DNA of 64,000 bases from Streptomyces longhuiensis (GCF_020616555.1 NZ_CP085173.1:5596001-5660000), one strand, 5' to 3'. Positions 17,783 through 28,170 are shown, counted from the first letter of the stretch. Numbers and translations: made by a program. The notes: generated by a model from the letters alone, not told the origin.

Positions 17783-18629
17783 GCGCCACCCACACGAGAG
17801 CGAAGCCCGCCCAGCGTTCGGCGGGCATCGCCTCGTGGAAGTACAGGATGCCGAGCAGGAACTGGAAGACCGGCGCCAGGTACTGGAGCAGCCCCAGCGT
17901 CGACAGCGGTACGCGGATGGCGGCGGCGCCGAAGCAGACCAGGGGGATCGCGGTGACCAGGCCCGTCGCCGCGAGCAGCGTGGCGTGGCCCGCGCCGTCG
18001 CCGAAAGTGGACTCGCCCTGCGCGCCGAGCCACAGCAGATAGGCGAGCGCCGGCACGAACTGGATCGCGGTCTCGGCGGCGAGGGACTCCAGGCCGCCGA
18101 GGTTGACCTTCTTCTTCACCAGGCCGTACGTGGCGAAGGAGAAGGCGAGGCAGAGGGAGATCCAGGGCGGCTGCCCGTATCCGAAGGCGAGGACGAGGAC
18201 CGCGGCGAGGCCTACGCCGACCGCCGCCCACTGCGCGGGCCGCAGCCGCTCGCCCAGGAGGAGGACGCCCATGGCGATGGTGACCAGCGGATTGATGAAG
18301 TAGCCGAGCGAGGCCTCGACGACATGGCCCGCGTTCACGGCCCAGATGTAGACGCCCCAGTTGACCGTGATGACGGCCGCGGCGACGGTGACGAGCGCCA
18401 GCCGGCGCGGGTTGCGCAGCAGCTCACCGGCCCAGGCCCAGCGGCGTACGAAGAGCAGGGCGACGCCGACCACGGCCAGCGACCACACCATGCGGTGGGC
18501 GAGGATCTCGCCGGCGCCGGCGGGCTTGAGCAGGGGCCAGAACAGGGGCACCAGGCCCCACATTCCATAGGCCGCGATGCCGTTCAACAGTCCTGTGCGC
18601 TGTTCGCTTCTCGACTGCCCAGCCTCCAC
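17616..18629 (-). CDS. rarD: EamA/RarD-family permease
   Basis: The 337-residue protein starts at GTG 18629 behind GGAGGAGGGG. It has about ten membrane helices in two EamA repeats. The N-terminus (QRTGLLNGIAAYGMWGLVPLFWPLL) and EILAHRMVWSL are signatures of the RarD subgroup of drug/metabolite transporters. The hydrophilic tail is Thr/Glu/Pro-rich and is encoded opposite the tail of the MFS gene, overlapping by 167 bp. Substrate is unknown; RarD proteins are linked to chloramphenicol or amino-acid export only weakly. Confidence 0.9.
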   Translation of the reverse strand: MEAGQSRSEQRTGLLNGIAAYGMWGLVPLFWPLLKPAGAGEILAHRMVWSLAVVGVALLFVRRWAWAGELLRNPRRLALVTVAAAVITVNWGVYIWAVNAGHVVEASLGYFINPLVTIAMGVLLLGERLRPAQWAAVGVGLAAVLVLAFGYGQPPWISLCLAFSFATYGLVKKKVNLGGLESLAAETAIQFVPALAYLLWLGAQGESTFGDGAGHATLLAATGLVTAIPLVCFGAAAIRVPLSTLGLLQYLAPVFQFLLGILYFHEAMPAERWAGFALVWVALTLLTWDALRAARRGRIALAEQEARATAPETVPESTMNSETRPQPQTDPRREPAA

Positions 18630-18763
18630 GGCCCCTCCTCCACACGCGCGGACGCCCCGTGGCGGCCACCCATGAAGGTAGCGCCGCGGGGCACCAGCTG
18701 TCATGTCCGTATCTCTATACGGTCATGACAGGACATCCGTGCAGGTGGGGGACCACCAAGTTG

Positions 18764-19621
18764 CTAGGCGAGCGCGGCCTTGATCGCGTCCGCGAGCGGG
18801 GTGGTGGGGCGGCCGGTCAGCCGGGAGAGGCCGCCGCCGGTGGCGGCGAGCAGGCCCTGCTCGATGGCGGTGTCGACGCCGACGAAGATGTCGGCGACGG
18901 GCGCGGGCAGTCCGGCGCCGAGCAGGATCTCCCGGTTCTGCTCGGGCGTGACGGAGTTGTACGTGATCGTCCGGCCGGTCTGCTTCGACAGCTCGGCGGC
19001 GTACTCCGCGAAGGACCAGGCGACGTCGCCGCTCAGCTCGTACGCCTGGTTCTCGTGGCCCTCGCCGGTGAGGACGGCCACCGCCGCGGCGGCGTAGTCG
19101 GCGCGGGAGGCGGAGGCGACGCGGCCCTCGCCCGCGGAGGCGGTGACGGCGCCGTGCTCCAGGACCGGGGCGAGGTTCCCGGTGTAGTTCTCGTGGTACC
19201 AGCCGTTGCGCAGGAACGTGTACGGCAGACCGGAGTCGAGGATCGCCTGCTCGGTCACCTTGTGCTCGGCCGCCAGATCGAAGTCGGCCTTGGGTCCGCC
19301 GAGGACACCCGTGTACGCCAGCAGCGCGACGCCCGCGCCCTTCGCGGCGTCGATCACGGCCTGGTGCTGCGCCACGCGCTGCCCGACCTCGCTGCCCGAG
19401 ATCAGCAGGACCCTGTCCCCGGCGGCGAAGGCCCCGGTCAGCGTCTCGGGCGCGCTGTAGTCGGCGATCCGCAGCTCGACGCCGCGGGCGGCGAGGGCGG
19501 CGGCCTTCTCCTCGTCGCGGACGACGGCGGCGATGCGCTCCGCCGGGACGCCGCCGGCGAGGAGGCCGTCGATGACGAGACGGCCGAGGTGTCCGGTGGC
19601 TCCGGTGACGACGATGCTCAT
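18764..19621 (-). CDS. NmrA/QorB-like NAD(P)-binding SDR oxidoreductase
   Basis: The 285-residue protein opens with the NAD(P) site SIVVTGATGHLGRLVIDGLL and continues with features of atypical short-chain dehydrogenases related to NAD(P)H:quinone oxidoreductase QorB/YtfG (AAVVRDEEKAAALAARGVELRIADYS; YTFLRNGWYHENYTGN). It should reduce quinones or act as a redox-sensing NAD(P)-binding protein. The ATG at 19621 has AGGAG upstream. A divergent HxlR regulator lies 110 bp away with an inverted repeat and a tandem direct repeat between them, the standard arrangement for HxlR control of an oxidoreductase. Confidence 0.88.
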   Translation of the reverse strand: MSIVVTGATGHLGRLVIDGLLAGGVPAERIAAVVRDEEKAAALAARGVELRIADYSAPETLTGAFAAGDRVLLISGSEVGQRVAQHQAVIDAAKGAGVALLAYTGVLGGPKADFDLAAEHKVTEQAILDSGLPYTFLRNGWYHENYTGNLAPVLEHGAVTASAGEGRVASASRADYAAAAVAVLTGEGHENQAYELSGDVAWSFAEYAAELSKQTGRTITYNSVTPEQNREILLGAGLPAPVADIFVGVDTAIEQGLLAATGGGLSRLTGRPTTPLADAIKAALA

Positions 19622-19635
19622 GTCTGGAATCTCCT

Positions 19636-19671
19636 CTTAGGGGGTTATCTGGCCTTAGGGGCCTATCTGGC
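19636..19671. repeat. Two tandem 18-bp direct repeats in the SDR promoter/leader
   Basis: CTTAGGGGGTTATCTGGC (19636-19653) is followed directly by CTTAGGGGCCTATCTGGC (19654-19671), 16 of 18 bases identical. They lie just upstream of the SDR ribosome site, so they may be regulator-binding half-sites or a recent duplication. Confidence 0.6.
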
Positions 19672-19702
19672 ACCGAGCCTACGGGTAGCGCTAACTATTG
19701 GA

Positions 19703-19729
19703 AAGTACCCACTTTGAAGTAAGGTACTT
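19703..19729. promoter_or_regulatory. HxlR-type operator: inverted repeat AAGTACC-N13-GGTACTT
   Basis: A perfect 7-bp inverted repeat (19703-19709 and 19723-19729) sits immediately before the ATG at 19732, between the divergent SDR and HxlR genes. GTAC-containing dyads are typical of HxlR-family sites. Its position over the regulator's own start suggests autorepression. Confidence 0.65.
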
Positions 19730-19731
19730 GC

Positions 19732-20106
19732 ATGGCAGTAAGCAAGGGGAGTTCCGGCGGCGAGGACATGTGTCCGTACCGCCTCGTGCTCGAACACGTC
19801 ACCAGCCGCTGGGGCGTCCTCGTCCTGATCGCCCTTGAGGAGCGCTCGTACCGCTTCAGTGAACTGCGCCGGGAGATCGGCCGCGTCAGCGAGAAGATGC
19901 TCACGCAGACACTCCAGACCCTGGAACGCGACGGCATGGTGCACCGCGACGCGAAGCCGGTCATCCCGCCGCGCGTGGACTACTCGCTCACCGACCTCGG
20001 CCGCGAGGCGGCGGAACAGGTCCGCACGCTGGCGACCTGGACGGAACGCCGCATGGAAGCGGTGACGCAGGCGCGCAGCGCATACGACGAGACCCGCGCC
20101 CCGTAA
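19732..20106 (+). CDS. HxlR-family winged-helix transcriptional regulator
   Basis: The 124-residue protein has normal HxlR length and structure: the sensor cysteine in EDMCPYRLVLEHVTSRWGVLV, the recognition helix region RFSELRREIGRVSEKMLTQTL and the wing IPPRVDYSLTDLGREA. It diverges from an SDR oxidoreductase gene with a GTAC dyad between them, so it very likely represses that gene and itself and is released by a reactive aldehyde, quinone or similar signal (inferred from the family). It ends in a strong bidirectional hairpin and converges on korB. Confidence 0.92.
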   Translation: MAVSKGSSGGEDMCPYRLVLEHVTSRWGVLVLIALEERSYRFSELRREIGRVSEKMLTQTLQTLERDGMVHRDAKPVIPPRVDYSLTDLGREAAEQVRTLATWTERRMEAVTQARSAYDETRAP

Positions 20107-20120
20107 GGGGACGCGGGTCT
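20090..20120. terminator. Bidirectional hairpin between the HxlR and korB genes
   Basis: AGACCCGCGCCCC pairs with GGGGACGCGGGTCT around a GTAA loop, with one bulged A. The stem includes the regulator's stop codon (TAA 20104-20106). It lies between two convergent genes and probably serves both. Confidence 0.75.
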
Positions 20121-20138
20121 GTCCGGGTGCGGGGGCGA

Positions 20139-21210
<1,072 letters not shown>

Positions 21211-21218
<8 letters not shown>

Positions 21219-23142
21219 GGATGGCCTCCTCGAGAGCCGTGGCGAGCTGCTCAGCCTTGAACGGCATGCCGTTGACCTGGTTGTAGGAGCGGGCGTCCAC
21301 CAGATATGTGGCCCGGATCAAGGTGGCGAGCTGACCGAGGTTCATCTCCGGGACCACCACCTTGTCGTAGCGGCTCAGGACCTCGCCCAGATTGCCCGGG
21401 AACGGGTTCAGGTGCCGCAGGTGCGCCTGCGCGATACGCTCACCGGCCGCACGCAGCCGGCGCACGGCGGCGGTGATGGGTCCGTATGTCGACCCCCAGC
21501 CCAACACCAGGGTGCCGGCATCACCCGACACGTCGTCGACCTCGATGTCCGCCACCTCGATACCGTCGATCTTCGCCTGACGGGTACGGACCATGAACTC
21601 GTGGTTGGCCGGATCGTAGGAGATGTTGCCCGTGCCGTCCTGCTTCTCGATCCCGCCGATACGGTGCTCAAGGCCCGGCGTGCCCGGGATCGCCCACGGA
21701 CGGGCCAGCGTCTTCGCATCACGCTTGTACGGCCAGAACACCTCCGTACCGTCCGCCTCCGTGTGATTCGGACCCGACGCGAACTGCGTACGCAGATCCG
21801 GGAGTTCATCGATCTCCGGGATCCGCCACGGCTCCGACCCGTTCGCCAGATAACCGTCCGACAGCAAGAACACCGGCGTGCGGTAGGTGACCGCGATCCG
21901 GGCCGCCTCGATCGCCGCGTCGAAACAGTCGGCCGGCGTCCGCGGCGCGACCACCGGAACCGGCGCCTCACCATTGCGCCCGTACATCGCCTGCAGCAGG
22001 TCCGCCTGCTCCGTCTTCGTCGGCAGACCCGTCGAGGGACCACCACGCTGGATGTCCACCACCAGCAACGGCAGTTCGAGGGAGACCGCGAGCCCGATCG
22101 TCTCGGACTTCAGCGCCACGCCCGGGCCCGACGTCGTCGTCACCGCCAAAGAACCACCGAACGCCGCGCCCAGCGCCGCACCGATCCCCGCGATCTCGTC
22201 CTCCGCCTGGAACGTACGCACACCGAAATTCTTGTGCTTCGACAACTCGTGCAGGATGTCCGACGCCGGAGTGATCGGATACGAGCCCAGATACAACGGC
22301 AGATCCGCCTGCCTCGACGCCGCGATCAGCCCGTAGGACAGGGCCAGGTTCCCCGAAATATTGCGGTACGTACCGGTCGGGAACGCGGACGCGGCCGGCG
22401 CGACCTCGTAGGAGACCGCGAAGTCCTCCGTCGTCTCACCGAAGTTCCAGCCCGCATGAAAAGCCGCGATGTTCGCCGCGGCGATCTGCGGCCTCTTCGC
22501 GAACTTCGACCTGAGGAACCTCTCCGTGCCCTCCGTCGGCCGGTGATACATCCACGACAGCAGCCCCAGCGCGAACATGTTCTTCGAACGGCCCGCGTCC
22601 TTGCGCGACAGCTCGAACTCCTTGAGCGCCTCCACCGTCAGCGTCGTCAAAGGCACCGGATGCACATGAAAGCCGTCCAGCGAACCGTCCTCCAGCGGCG
22701 ACGTGTCGTAACCGACCTTGGCCATCGCCCGCTTGGTGAACTCGTCCGTGTTGACAATGATCTCCGCACCACGCGGCACATCCGCGATGTTCGCCTTCAA
22801 CGCCGCCGGATTCATCGCCACCAGCACATTCGGCGCGTCACCCGGCGTGAGGATGTCATGGTCCGCGAAATGCAACTGGAACGAAGAAACGCCCGGCAGA
22901 GTCCCTGCGGGCGCCCGGATCTCGGCGGGAAAGTTCGGCAGCGTCGACAGATCATTCCCGAACGACGCAGTCTCCGAAGTGAACCGGTCACCCGTCAGCT
23001 GCATACCATCGCCCGAGTCACCCGCAAACCGGATGATCACCCGGTCCAGACGCCGTACGTCCTTGCCGTTCGCGTGTTTGCGCTGCTCTCCGACCACTGC
23101 GCCATCGGCCTGCTCGGCCGGGCTACTGACCTGGCTGGTCAC
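21211..23142 (-). CDS. korA: 2-oxoacid:ferredoxin oxidoreductase, fused gamma-alpha subunit
   Basis: A GTG at 23142 behind GGGAGG gives 643 residues; the open frame extends to 23262 but the added N-terminus is not conserved-looking. The gamma domain comes first (RVIIRFAGDSGDGMQLTGDRF) and the alpha/pyrimidine-binding domain second (GNLALSYGLIAASRQADLPLYLGSYPITPASDILHEL, in part), the fused arrangement of two-subunit KORs. EDEIAGIGAALGAAFGGSLAVTTTSGPG is the conserved TPP-side loop region. With KorB it forms an alpha2beta2 enzyme for oxidative decarboxylation of 2-oxoglutarate or a related oxoacid. It provides an NAD-independent bypass of 2-oxoglutarate dehydrogenase. Confidence 0.92.
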
Positions 23143-23498
23143 TGAACTGGACCTCCCTCGAGGCGGCTCTGCGGGAGCGGCCGGCCGACCGGCCTCTCCA
23201 TGGCCCACCCTACGTCGGTAAGGGTCGCCTTCCCTGGATGGTTCGCATGGTGGACGTGACAATGAGACACCCTGATGACCTTGTTTGTCACGATTTACCC
23301 ACCCCCATGGCCCCCTGTTCGAAGACGCGCCCTCTCATCCTTTGGTTCTAGGGCCGGTTCAGGGCCGACCCGTGACCGACCCCGGAACCGGCCCCGGAAC
23401 CGACCCTGGGGCCGGCTCTGAAGTCGGCCCTGAAGTCGGCCGGAGCGTCATGGAGCCCGCCGACCGATTCCCGCCATATCTGACAGGGTGTCAGGTCG
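23143..23498. other. Intergenic region between korA and the response regulator gene
   Basis: No gene is supported. It contains the korA leader, an inverted repeat CGTGACA (23255-23261) / TGTCACG (23286-23292) with a 24-bp spacer that may regulate korAB, and a degenerate run of about 12-bp units (ccggaaccgacc-like, about 23360-23450). Confidence 0.5.
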
Positions 23499-24158
23499 TC
23501 ACGAGTTCAGGTAGGTGAGCACCGCGAGAACACGCCGGTGATCCCCGTCACTCGGCGACAGTCCCAGCTTCAGGAAGATATTGCTGACGTGCTTCTCCAC
23601 CGCGCCGTCGCTCACGACCAGTTGACGCGCGATCGCCGAGTTCGTCCGGCCCTCGGCCATCAGGCCGAGCACCTCGCGCTCACGCGGGGTCAGCCCCGCC
23701 AGCACGTCCTGCTTGCGGCTGCGCCCCAGGAGCTGGGCCACCACCTCGGGGTCGAGGGCCGTACCGCCCTGCGCCACCCGCACGACCGCGTCCACGAACT
23801 CGCGCACCTCGGCCACCCGGTCCTTGAGCAGATAGCCCACACCGTGGCTGGAACCGGCGAGCAGTTCGGTCGCGTACTGCTCCTCCACGTACTGCGAAAG
23901 GACCAGCACTCCGAGCCCCGGGTGCTGCTTGCGCAGCAGGACCGCGGCGCGCACGCCCTCGTCCGTGTGGGTCGGCGGCATCCGAACGTCGGCGACCACG
24001 ACGTCCGGCAGCGTGTCCTGCGCGGCCAGGTCGGTGATGGTCTTGACCAGCGCGTCCCCGTCGCCCACGCCCGCCACCACATCGTGCCCGCGGTCGGTCA
24101 GCAACCGGGTCAGGCCCTCCCTGAGCAGCACTGAATCCTCGGCGATGACCACTCGCAC
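23499..24158 (-). CDS. NarL/LuxR-family response regulator
   Basis: The 219-residue protein starts at GTG 24158, five bases after GGAGG; a GTG at 24170 is the alternative. It has a receiver domain (VRVVIAEDSVLLREGL, phosphorylated Asp in VVVADVRMPPT, Lys in YLLKDRVAEV) and a C-terminal LuxR helix-turn-helix (LTPREREVLGLMAEGRTNSAIARQLVVSDGAVEKHVSNIF). It lies downstream of two NarQ-like sensor kinases on the same strand, but a 17-bp perfect hairpin separates it from the nearer kinase. It is the only regulator next to both kinases, so it is probably their shared target. Confidence 0.92.
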   Translation of the reverse strand: MRVVIAEDSVLLREGLTRLLTDRGHDVVAGVGDGDALVKTITDLAAQDTLPDVVVADVRMPPTHTDEGVRAAVLLRKQHPGLGVLVLSQYVEEQYATELLAGSSHGVGYLLKDRVAEVREFVDAVVRVAQGGTALDPEVVAQLLGRSRKQDVLAGLTPREREVLGLMAEGRTNSAIARQLVVSDGAVEKHVSNIFLKLGLSPSDGDHRRVLAVLTYLNS

Positions 24159-24280
24159 TCTGTCCTCCACGTTTCTCGGCCCCCCACAGCCAGTCCCACC
24201 CGTTCAACAGTCACCAGCATCCCAGCATCCGGACGGTCCCGGGCCGTGGCGCCGGGATTGGCCGGGAAGAGGGAGGACAC

Positions 24281-24320
24281 GCGTGTGCGGTGCACCCGGG
24301 AAGGGGTGCACCGCACACGC
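24281..24320 (-). terminator. 17-bp perfect hairpin between sensor kinase and response regulator genes
   Basis: GCGTGTGCGGTGCACCC (24281-24297) pairs perfectly with 24304-24320 around a six-base loop. It sits 12 bp after the kinase stop and about 120 bp before the regulator start. There is no U-tract. It may stop or attenuate read-through, so that the regulator also needs its own promoter. Confidence 0.7.
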
Positions 24321-24332
24321 GGGAGCCGGTCG

Positions 24333-25682
24333 TCAGGCGCGCCGCCAGGGCAGTTCCGCCGTGACCCGGGTCGGGCCCGCCGTCGGCGAGTCCACCAGGA
24401 GGATCCCGTCGACGGCGTCGAGCCGCTCGGCGAGCCCGGCGAGGCCGGAGCCGGTGGAGGCGTCGGCGCCGCCCACGCCGTTGTCCGTCACCTGGAGCAT
24501 CAGCCGGTTCTCGACCCGCCACACGTCGACCGTGGCGCGGGTCGCCCGGCTGTGCTTGCTGACGTTCTGCAGGAGCTCGCTGACCGTGAAGTAGGCGATG
24601 CCCTCGATGGCCGGCGCGGGCCGCGCGGGCAGATCGACCTCGACCTGCACCGGGACCGTGCAGCGGGAGGCCACGGAGGACAGGGCCGCGTCCAGGCCGC
24701 GGTCGGTCAGGATGGCCGGGTGGATGCCGCGGGCCAGATCGCGCAGCTCCTGGAGCGCCGTCTTCACCTCGCCGTGCGCCTCGTCCACCATGCGCGCCGC
24801 CTCCTGCGGGTCCTCCGTCAGCTTCTCCTTGGCGAGCCCCAGATCCATCGCGAGGTTGACCAGGCGGGCCTGTGCGCCGTCGTGCAGGTCGCGCTCGATG
24901 CGGCGCAGGTCGGCGGCGGCCGTGTCGACGACGACGCCGCGGTCCGACTCCAGCTCCACGACGCGCGTGGCGAGCCGCGACGGGCCGAGCAGACCGTTCA
25001 CCAGCGCCCGGTCCACGGAGGCCAGCGCCCTGATGATCCACGGCGTCGCGAGCGTGATCAGCAGGCCGACCGCCGCGGTGACGGTGATCTCGAAGGGGTT
25101 GTCCAGGTAGATGTTGTGCGCGCCGTCGCCGTAGAGCTGGATCCCGCCCTGGCCGGCGTACATGGGGAAGACCCACTGCCACAGCGGATACGTGAGCAGG
25201 GACCAGCCCACCGTCCAGAAGACCAGCGCGACGTTGAACGCGAAGACCGCCCACGGGAAGTGCACGACCGTGTACAGCAGGTTGCGCCACGACTCGCCGC
25301 TCTTGAGGAGGGCGCCCATCCACGCCATCGGGCCGTGGGTGCGGGGCCGCAGCGGGCCCGGGGTGCCGACGTCGATGCCGAGGAGCGCGCGCGCCCTGGT
25401 CCGCTCCATCGCGGCGAACCCGCGCGCCCCGGCGAGGGCGCCGGCCAGCACCGGGATGCCGAGGAACGTGATCAGCAGCCCGGCGCCGAGCGACACCATC
25501 GTCACCGCGTACACGAACATGACGACGCTGAGCGGGAGGCTCAGGAGCAGATAGCCGAGCTCGCGGAACGTACGGGCCTCGAACGGCGCGCGCAGCCCGG
25601 CCGGGAGACGGCGGCGCCGTTCCACGGCCACCGCGTCGTCGCGGTAGCCGTGTCCGTGTCCGTGCTGCGTGGGCGTGATCAT
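24333..25682 (-). CDS. Sensor histidine kinase, NarL-type (copy 1)
   Basis: The 449-residue protein has an N-terminal His/Gly-rich start, a membrane sensor region with several helices (about residues 45-95 and 150-210), then a HisKA_3 dimerisation domain with the phosphorylated His in RIERDLHDGAQARLVNLAM, and an HATPase domain (N box VSELLQNVSKHS, G box DNGVGGADASTGSGLAGL). Its membrane part matches the sensor domain found in streptomycete kinases paired with LuxR regulators. It is a close paralogue of the kinase gene just upstream, with a 112-nt stretch of perfect identity. The ligand sensed is unknown. Confidence 0.92.
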   Translation of the reverse strand: MITPTQHGHGHGYRDDAVAVERRRRLPAGLRAPFEARTFRELGYLLLSLPLSVVMFVYAVTMVSLGAGLLITFLGIPVLAGALAGARGFAAMERTRARALLGIDVGTPGPLRPRTHGPMAWMGALLKSGESWRNLLYTVVHFPWAVFAFNVALVFWTVGWSLLTYPLWQWVFPMYAGQGGIQLYGDGAHNIYLDNPFEITVTAAVGLLITLATPWIIRALASVDRALVNGLLGPSRLATRVVELESDRGVVVDTAAADLRRIERDLHDGAQARLVNLAMDLGLAKEKLTEDPQEAARMVDEAHGEVKTALQELRDLARGIHPAILTDRGLDAALSSVASRCTVPVQVEVDLPARPAPAIEGIAYFTVSELLQNVSKHSRATRATVDVWRVENRLMLQVTDNGVGGADASTGSGLAGLAERLDAVDGILLVDSPTAGPTRVTAELPWRRA

Positions 25683-25813
25683 CGGTGGGGTCCGTCCGTT
25701 CTGCTCGTCCGCCTGGTACTTCCAGGGTCCTCGCGGCGGCGTCTCGCGGCCATGGAGCCGGTCGGCGTCTTGGACCGGGGGTTTTCCCTACCCCTCCGGC
25801 CACAGGCGTGCGC

Positions 25814-26992
25814 CTACGCGGGTGTGCGGTCGCGCCAGGGCAGCTCCGCGGTCACCGTCGTCGGACCGCCCTCCGGCGAGTCCACGACGAACAGGCCGTC
25901 CACCGCGCCGAGCCGGTCCGCCAGGCCCGACATGCCCGTGCCCTTGTCGAGGCTCGCGCCGCCGCGCCCGTCGTCCCGCACCTGGATCAGCAGCCGGTCC
26001 GCGGAGCGCCACACGTCGACCGACGCCGACCGCGCCCCGCTGTGCTTGCTGACGTTCTGCAGCAGCTCGGACACCGTGAAGTACGCGATGCCCTCGATCG
26101 CCGCGGCGGGCCGCTGAGGCAGGTCAGCCGTGACCTTCACCGGAACCGTGCAGCGCGAGGCCACCGAGGAGAGCGCCGCGTCCAGGCCGCGGTCGGTGAG
26201 GACCGCCGGATGGATGCCGCGGGCCAGATCGCGCAGCTCCTGAAGCGCCAGCTTCACCTCGCCGTGCGCCTCGTCGACCATGGCGGCAGCCGCGTCCGGG
26301 TCCTCGAGGAGCTTCTCCTTCGCGAGACCGAGGCCCATCGCGAGGTTGACCAGGCGGGCCTGTGCGCCGTCGTGCAGGTCGCGCTCGATGCGGCGCAGGT
26401 CGGCGGCGGCCGTGTCGACGACGACGCCGCGGTCCGACTCCAGCTCGGCGATCCGCCGCTCCAGCTCGTCCGACGGCGACAGGAGCGCCCGCGCCATCGC
26501 CCGGTCCGCGTTGGTCAGGCCCCGCACGATGAACGGGAGGACCGGCCACAGCACGAAGAGACCGGTCAGCGTGATGGCGAACGTGAGCACGCCCCACGGC
26601 AGCCGTATGAACTCGTAGAGCACCGCCCGCCAGCCCACCGGGTCCTTCAGGCCGGACCACAGCCGGCCGAAGAAGCCCTCGTCGCGCCTGCGCGGCAGCG
26701 GGCTCGGCTCCTCGATGCGCAGCCCGAGCAGCGCGCGGGCCCGCCCCCGCTCCGCCTTCCCGAGCTGACGCGCGCCGAGCAGACCGGCCGCGAGCACGGG
26801 CAGACCGATCACCGTCACGGCCAGGCCGACGCCGGTGGCCAGCATCGTCACGACATAGACGAAGCCGAGCACGGCGACCGGCAGATTGCTGAGGAGATAG
26901 GCGATCTCCTTCCAGGTGTGCCGGTCGAAGGCGAAGCGCGGGGCCGGCGGACGGTCCACGTCCGGCTCTGTGGTGACGATGCGAGCGGTCAT
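25814..26992 (-). CDS. Sensor histidine kinase, NarL-type (copy 2)
   Basis: The 392-residue protein has the same design as its neighbour: two pairs of membrane helices (about residues 30-75 and 125-165), HisKA_3 with ERDLHDGAQARLVNLAM, and an HATPase domain with VSELLQNVSKHS and DDGRGGASLDKGTGMSGL. It lacks the His/Gly-rich N-terminus of copy 1. It is the first gene of the kinase-kinase-regulator set and lies divergent to nuoA2, 165 bp away. Nearness to the respiratory operon and to korAB makes a role in controlling that redox cluster plausible, but this is inference from position. Confidence 0.92.
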   Translation of the reverse strand: MTARIVTTEPDVDRPPAPRFAFDRHTWKEIAYLLSNLPVAVLGFVYVVTMLATGVGLAVTVIGLPVLAAGLLGARQLGKAERGRARALLGLRIEEPSPLPRRRDEGFFGRLWSGLKDPVGWRAVLYEFIRLPWGVLTFAITLTGLFVLWPVLPFIVRGLTNADRAMARALLSPSDELERRIAELESDRGVVVDTAAADLRRIERDLHDGAQARLVNLAMGLGLAKEKLLEDPDAAAAMVDEAHGEVKLALQELRDLARGIHPAVLTDRGLDAALSSVASRCTVPVKVTADLPQRPAAAIEGIAYFTVSELLQNVSKHSGARSASVDVWRSADRLLIQVRDDGRGGASLDKGTGMSGLADRLGAVDGLFVVDSPEGGPTTVTAELPWRDRTPA

Positions 26993-27084
26993 ATGCGACA
27001 GCGTGCCCGGCCGCGCGCCGGGGCGCCATGAGGCGGGCTGCCGGACCCGACGGGGGATAACCCCACCTCAACCCTGGACGCCTG

Positions 27085-27113
27085 CTTACCGTCTCTTTAA
27101 CAGGCCCTAGACT
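27085..27113 (+). promoter_or_regulatory. Possible promoter of the nuo2 operon
   Basis: TAGACT at 27108-27113 resembles a -10 element, 45 bp before the nuoA2 start. The -35 position (27085-27090, CTTACC) is poor. This is tentative and rests on the -10 alone. Confidence 0.3.
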
Positions 27114-27157
27114 CCCGTGCGTACAGATCGTCGAACACCACGGAGCGAGGGGCGGAC

Positions 27158-27550
27158 GTGCCGGAACCGACCATGGTCGCCGCGGACTACTTCCAGACGT
27201 ACTCCGTCGTCGGCGTGATCGCCGTCGTGGGCGTCCTGTTCGTGGCCGTCGCCTTCGGCGCGGGACGGCTGCTGCGGCCGGTCGTGCCGACCCCCGAGAA
27301 ACTCCTGACGTACGAGTGCGGCGTCGACCCCGTCGGCGAAGGCTGGGCCCACACCCAGGTCCGCTACTACGTCTACGCGTTCCTCTACGTCATCTTCGCC
27401 GTCGACTCGATCTTCCTCTTCCCGTGGGCGACCGTCTTCGCCGATCCGCAGTTCGGCGCGGCGACGCTCGTGGAGATGTTCATCTTCCTCGGCTTCCTCG
27501 CCGTGGGCCTGCTGTACGCATACAAGAAGGGCGTCCTCACATGGACGTGA
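27158..27550 (+). CDS. nuoA: NADH-quinone oxidoreductase subunit A, second copy type
   Basis: The 130-residue membrane protein has three helices. The loop [23 protein letters not shown] is the conserved NuoA segment next to the quinone channel, with the family cysteine in ECG. It starts at GTG 27158; an ATG at 27173 would give a protein five residues shorter. It is the first gene of a ten-gene operon, and its stop overlaps nuoB by 10 bp. In complex I it anchors the hydrophilic arm to the membrane arm. Confidence 0.93.
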   Translation: MPEPTMVAADYFQTYSVVGVIAVVGVLFVAVAFGAGRLLRPVVPTPEKLLTYECGVDPVGEGWAHTQVRYYVYAFLYVIFAVDSIFLFPWATVFADPQFGAATLVEMFIFLGFLAVGLLYAYKKGVLTWT

Positions 27551-28170
27551 CCCCCTCGGAGCCCGTGCTCCTGCCGGAGCCCGTCAGCCCGAAGAAGCTG
27601 GGTGTGCTGTCCCGCCTGGCCCCCGAGCCGATGAAGGTGGTCCTCAACTGGGGCCGCCGCTACTCGCTCTGGGTCTTCAACTTCGGCCTGGCCTGCTGCG
27701 CCATCGAGTTCATCGCGGCGTCCATGGCGCGGCACGACTTCATCCGCCTCGGCGTCATCCCCTTCGCGCCGGGCCCGCGCCAGGCCGACCTGATGGTCGT
27801 CTCCGGCACGGTCACGGACAAGATGGCCCCGGCCGTGAAGCGCCTGTACGAACAGATGCCCGAGCCCAAGTACGTCATCTCGTTCGGCGCCTGCTCCAAC
27901 TGCGGCGGCCCGTACTGGGACTCGTACTCGGTCACCAAGGGCGTCGACCAGATCATCCCGGTCGATGTGTACGTGCCTGGGTGCCCGCCGCGGCCGGAGG
28001 CGCTGCTCCAGGGCATCCTCAAGCTTCAGGAGAAGATCGCGCGCGAGTCGCTCGGCGAGCGCTACGGCGCCGACGCGGCGGCGGGACGGCCGTCGGCTGC
28101 CGCCCTCAGCAGCGGCCTCGTGAAGCCGCCGGTCCCGGCGCGCGACGACTCCGGGGAGGGTGAGCGGTGA
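27541..28170 (+). CDS. nuoB: NADH-quinone oxidoreductase subunit B
   Basis: The 209-residue protein begins at ATG 27541, overlapping nuoA. It holds the ligands of the terminal N2 [4Fe-4S] cluster: the Cys pair in GLACCAIEF, the cysteine in CSNCGGPYW and the cysteine in [11 protein letters not shown]. These pass electrons to quinone in complex I. The C-terminal tail (about 40 residues, Ala/Pro/Ser-rich) is longer than in the usual subunit. NuoB normally packs against NuoD, but no nuoD gene follows, so its partner in this complex is unclear. Confidence 0.94.
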   Translation: MDVTPSEPVLLPEPVSPKKLGVLSRLAPEPMKVVLNWGRRYSLWVFNFGLACCAIEFIAASMARHDFIRLGVIPFAPGPRQADLMVVSGTVTDKMAPAVKRLYEQMPEPKYVISFGACSNCGGPYWDSYSVTKGVDQIIPVDVYVPGCPPRPEALLQGILKLQEKIARESLGERYGADAAAGRPSAAALSSGLVKPPVPARDDSGEGER

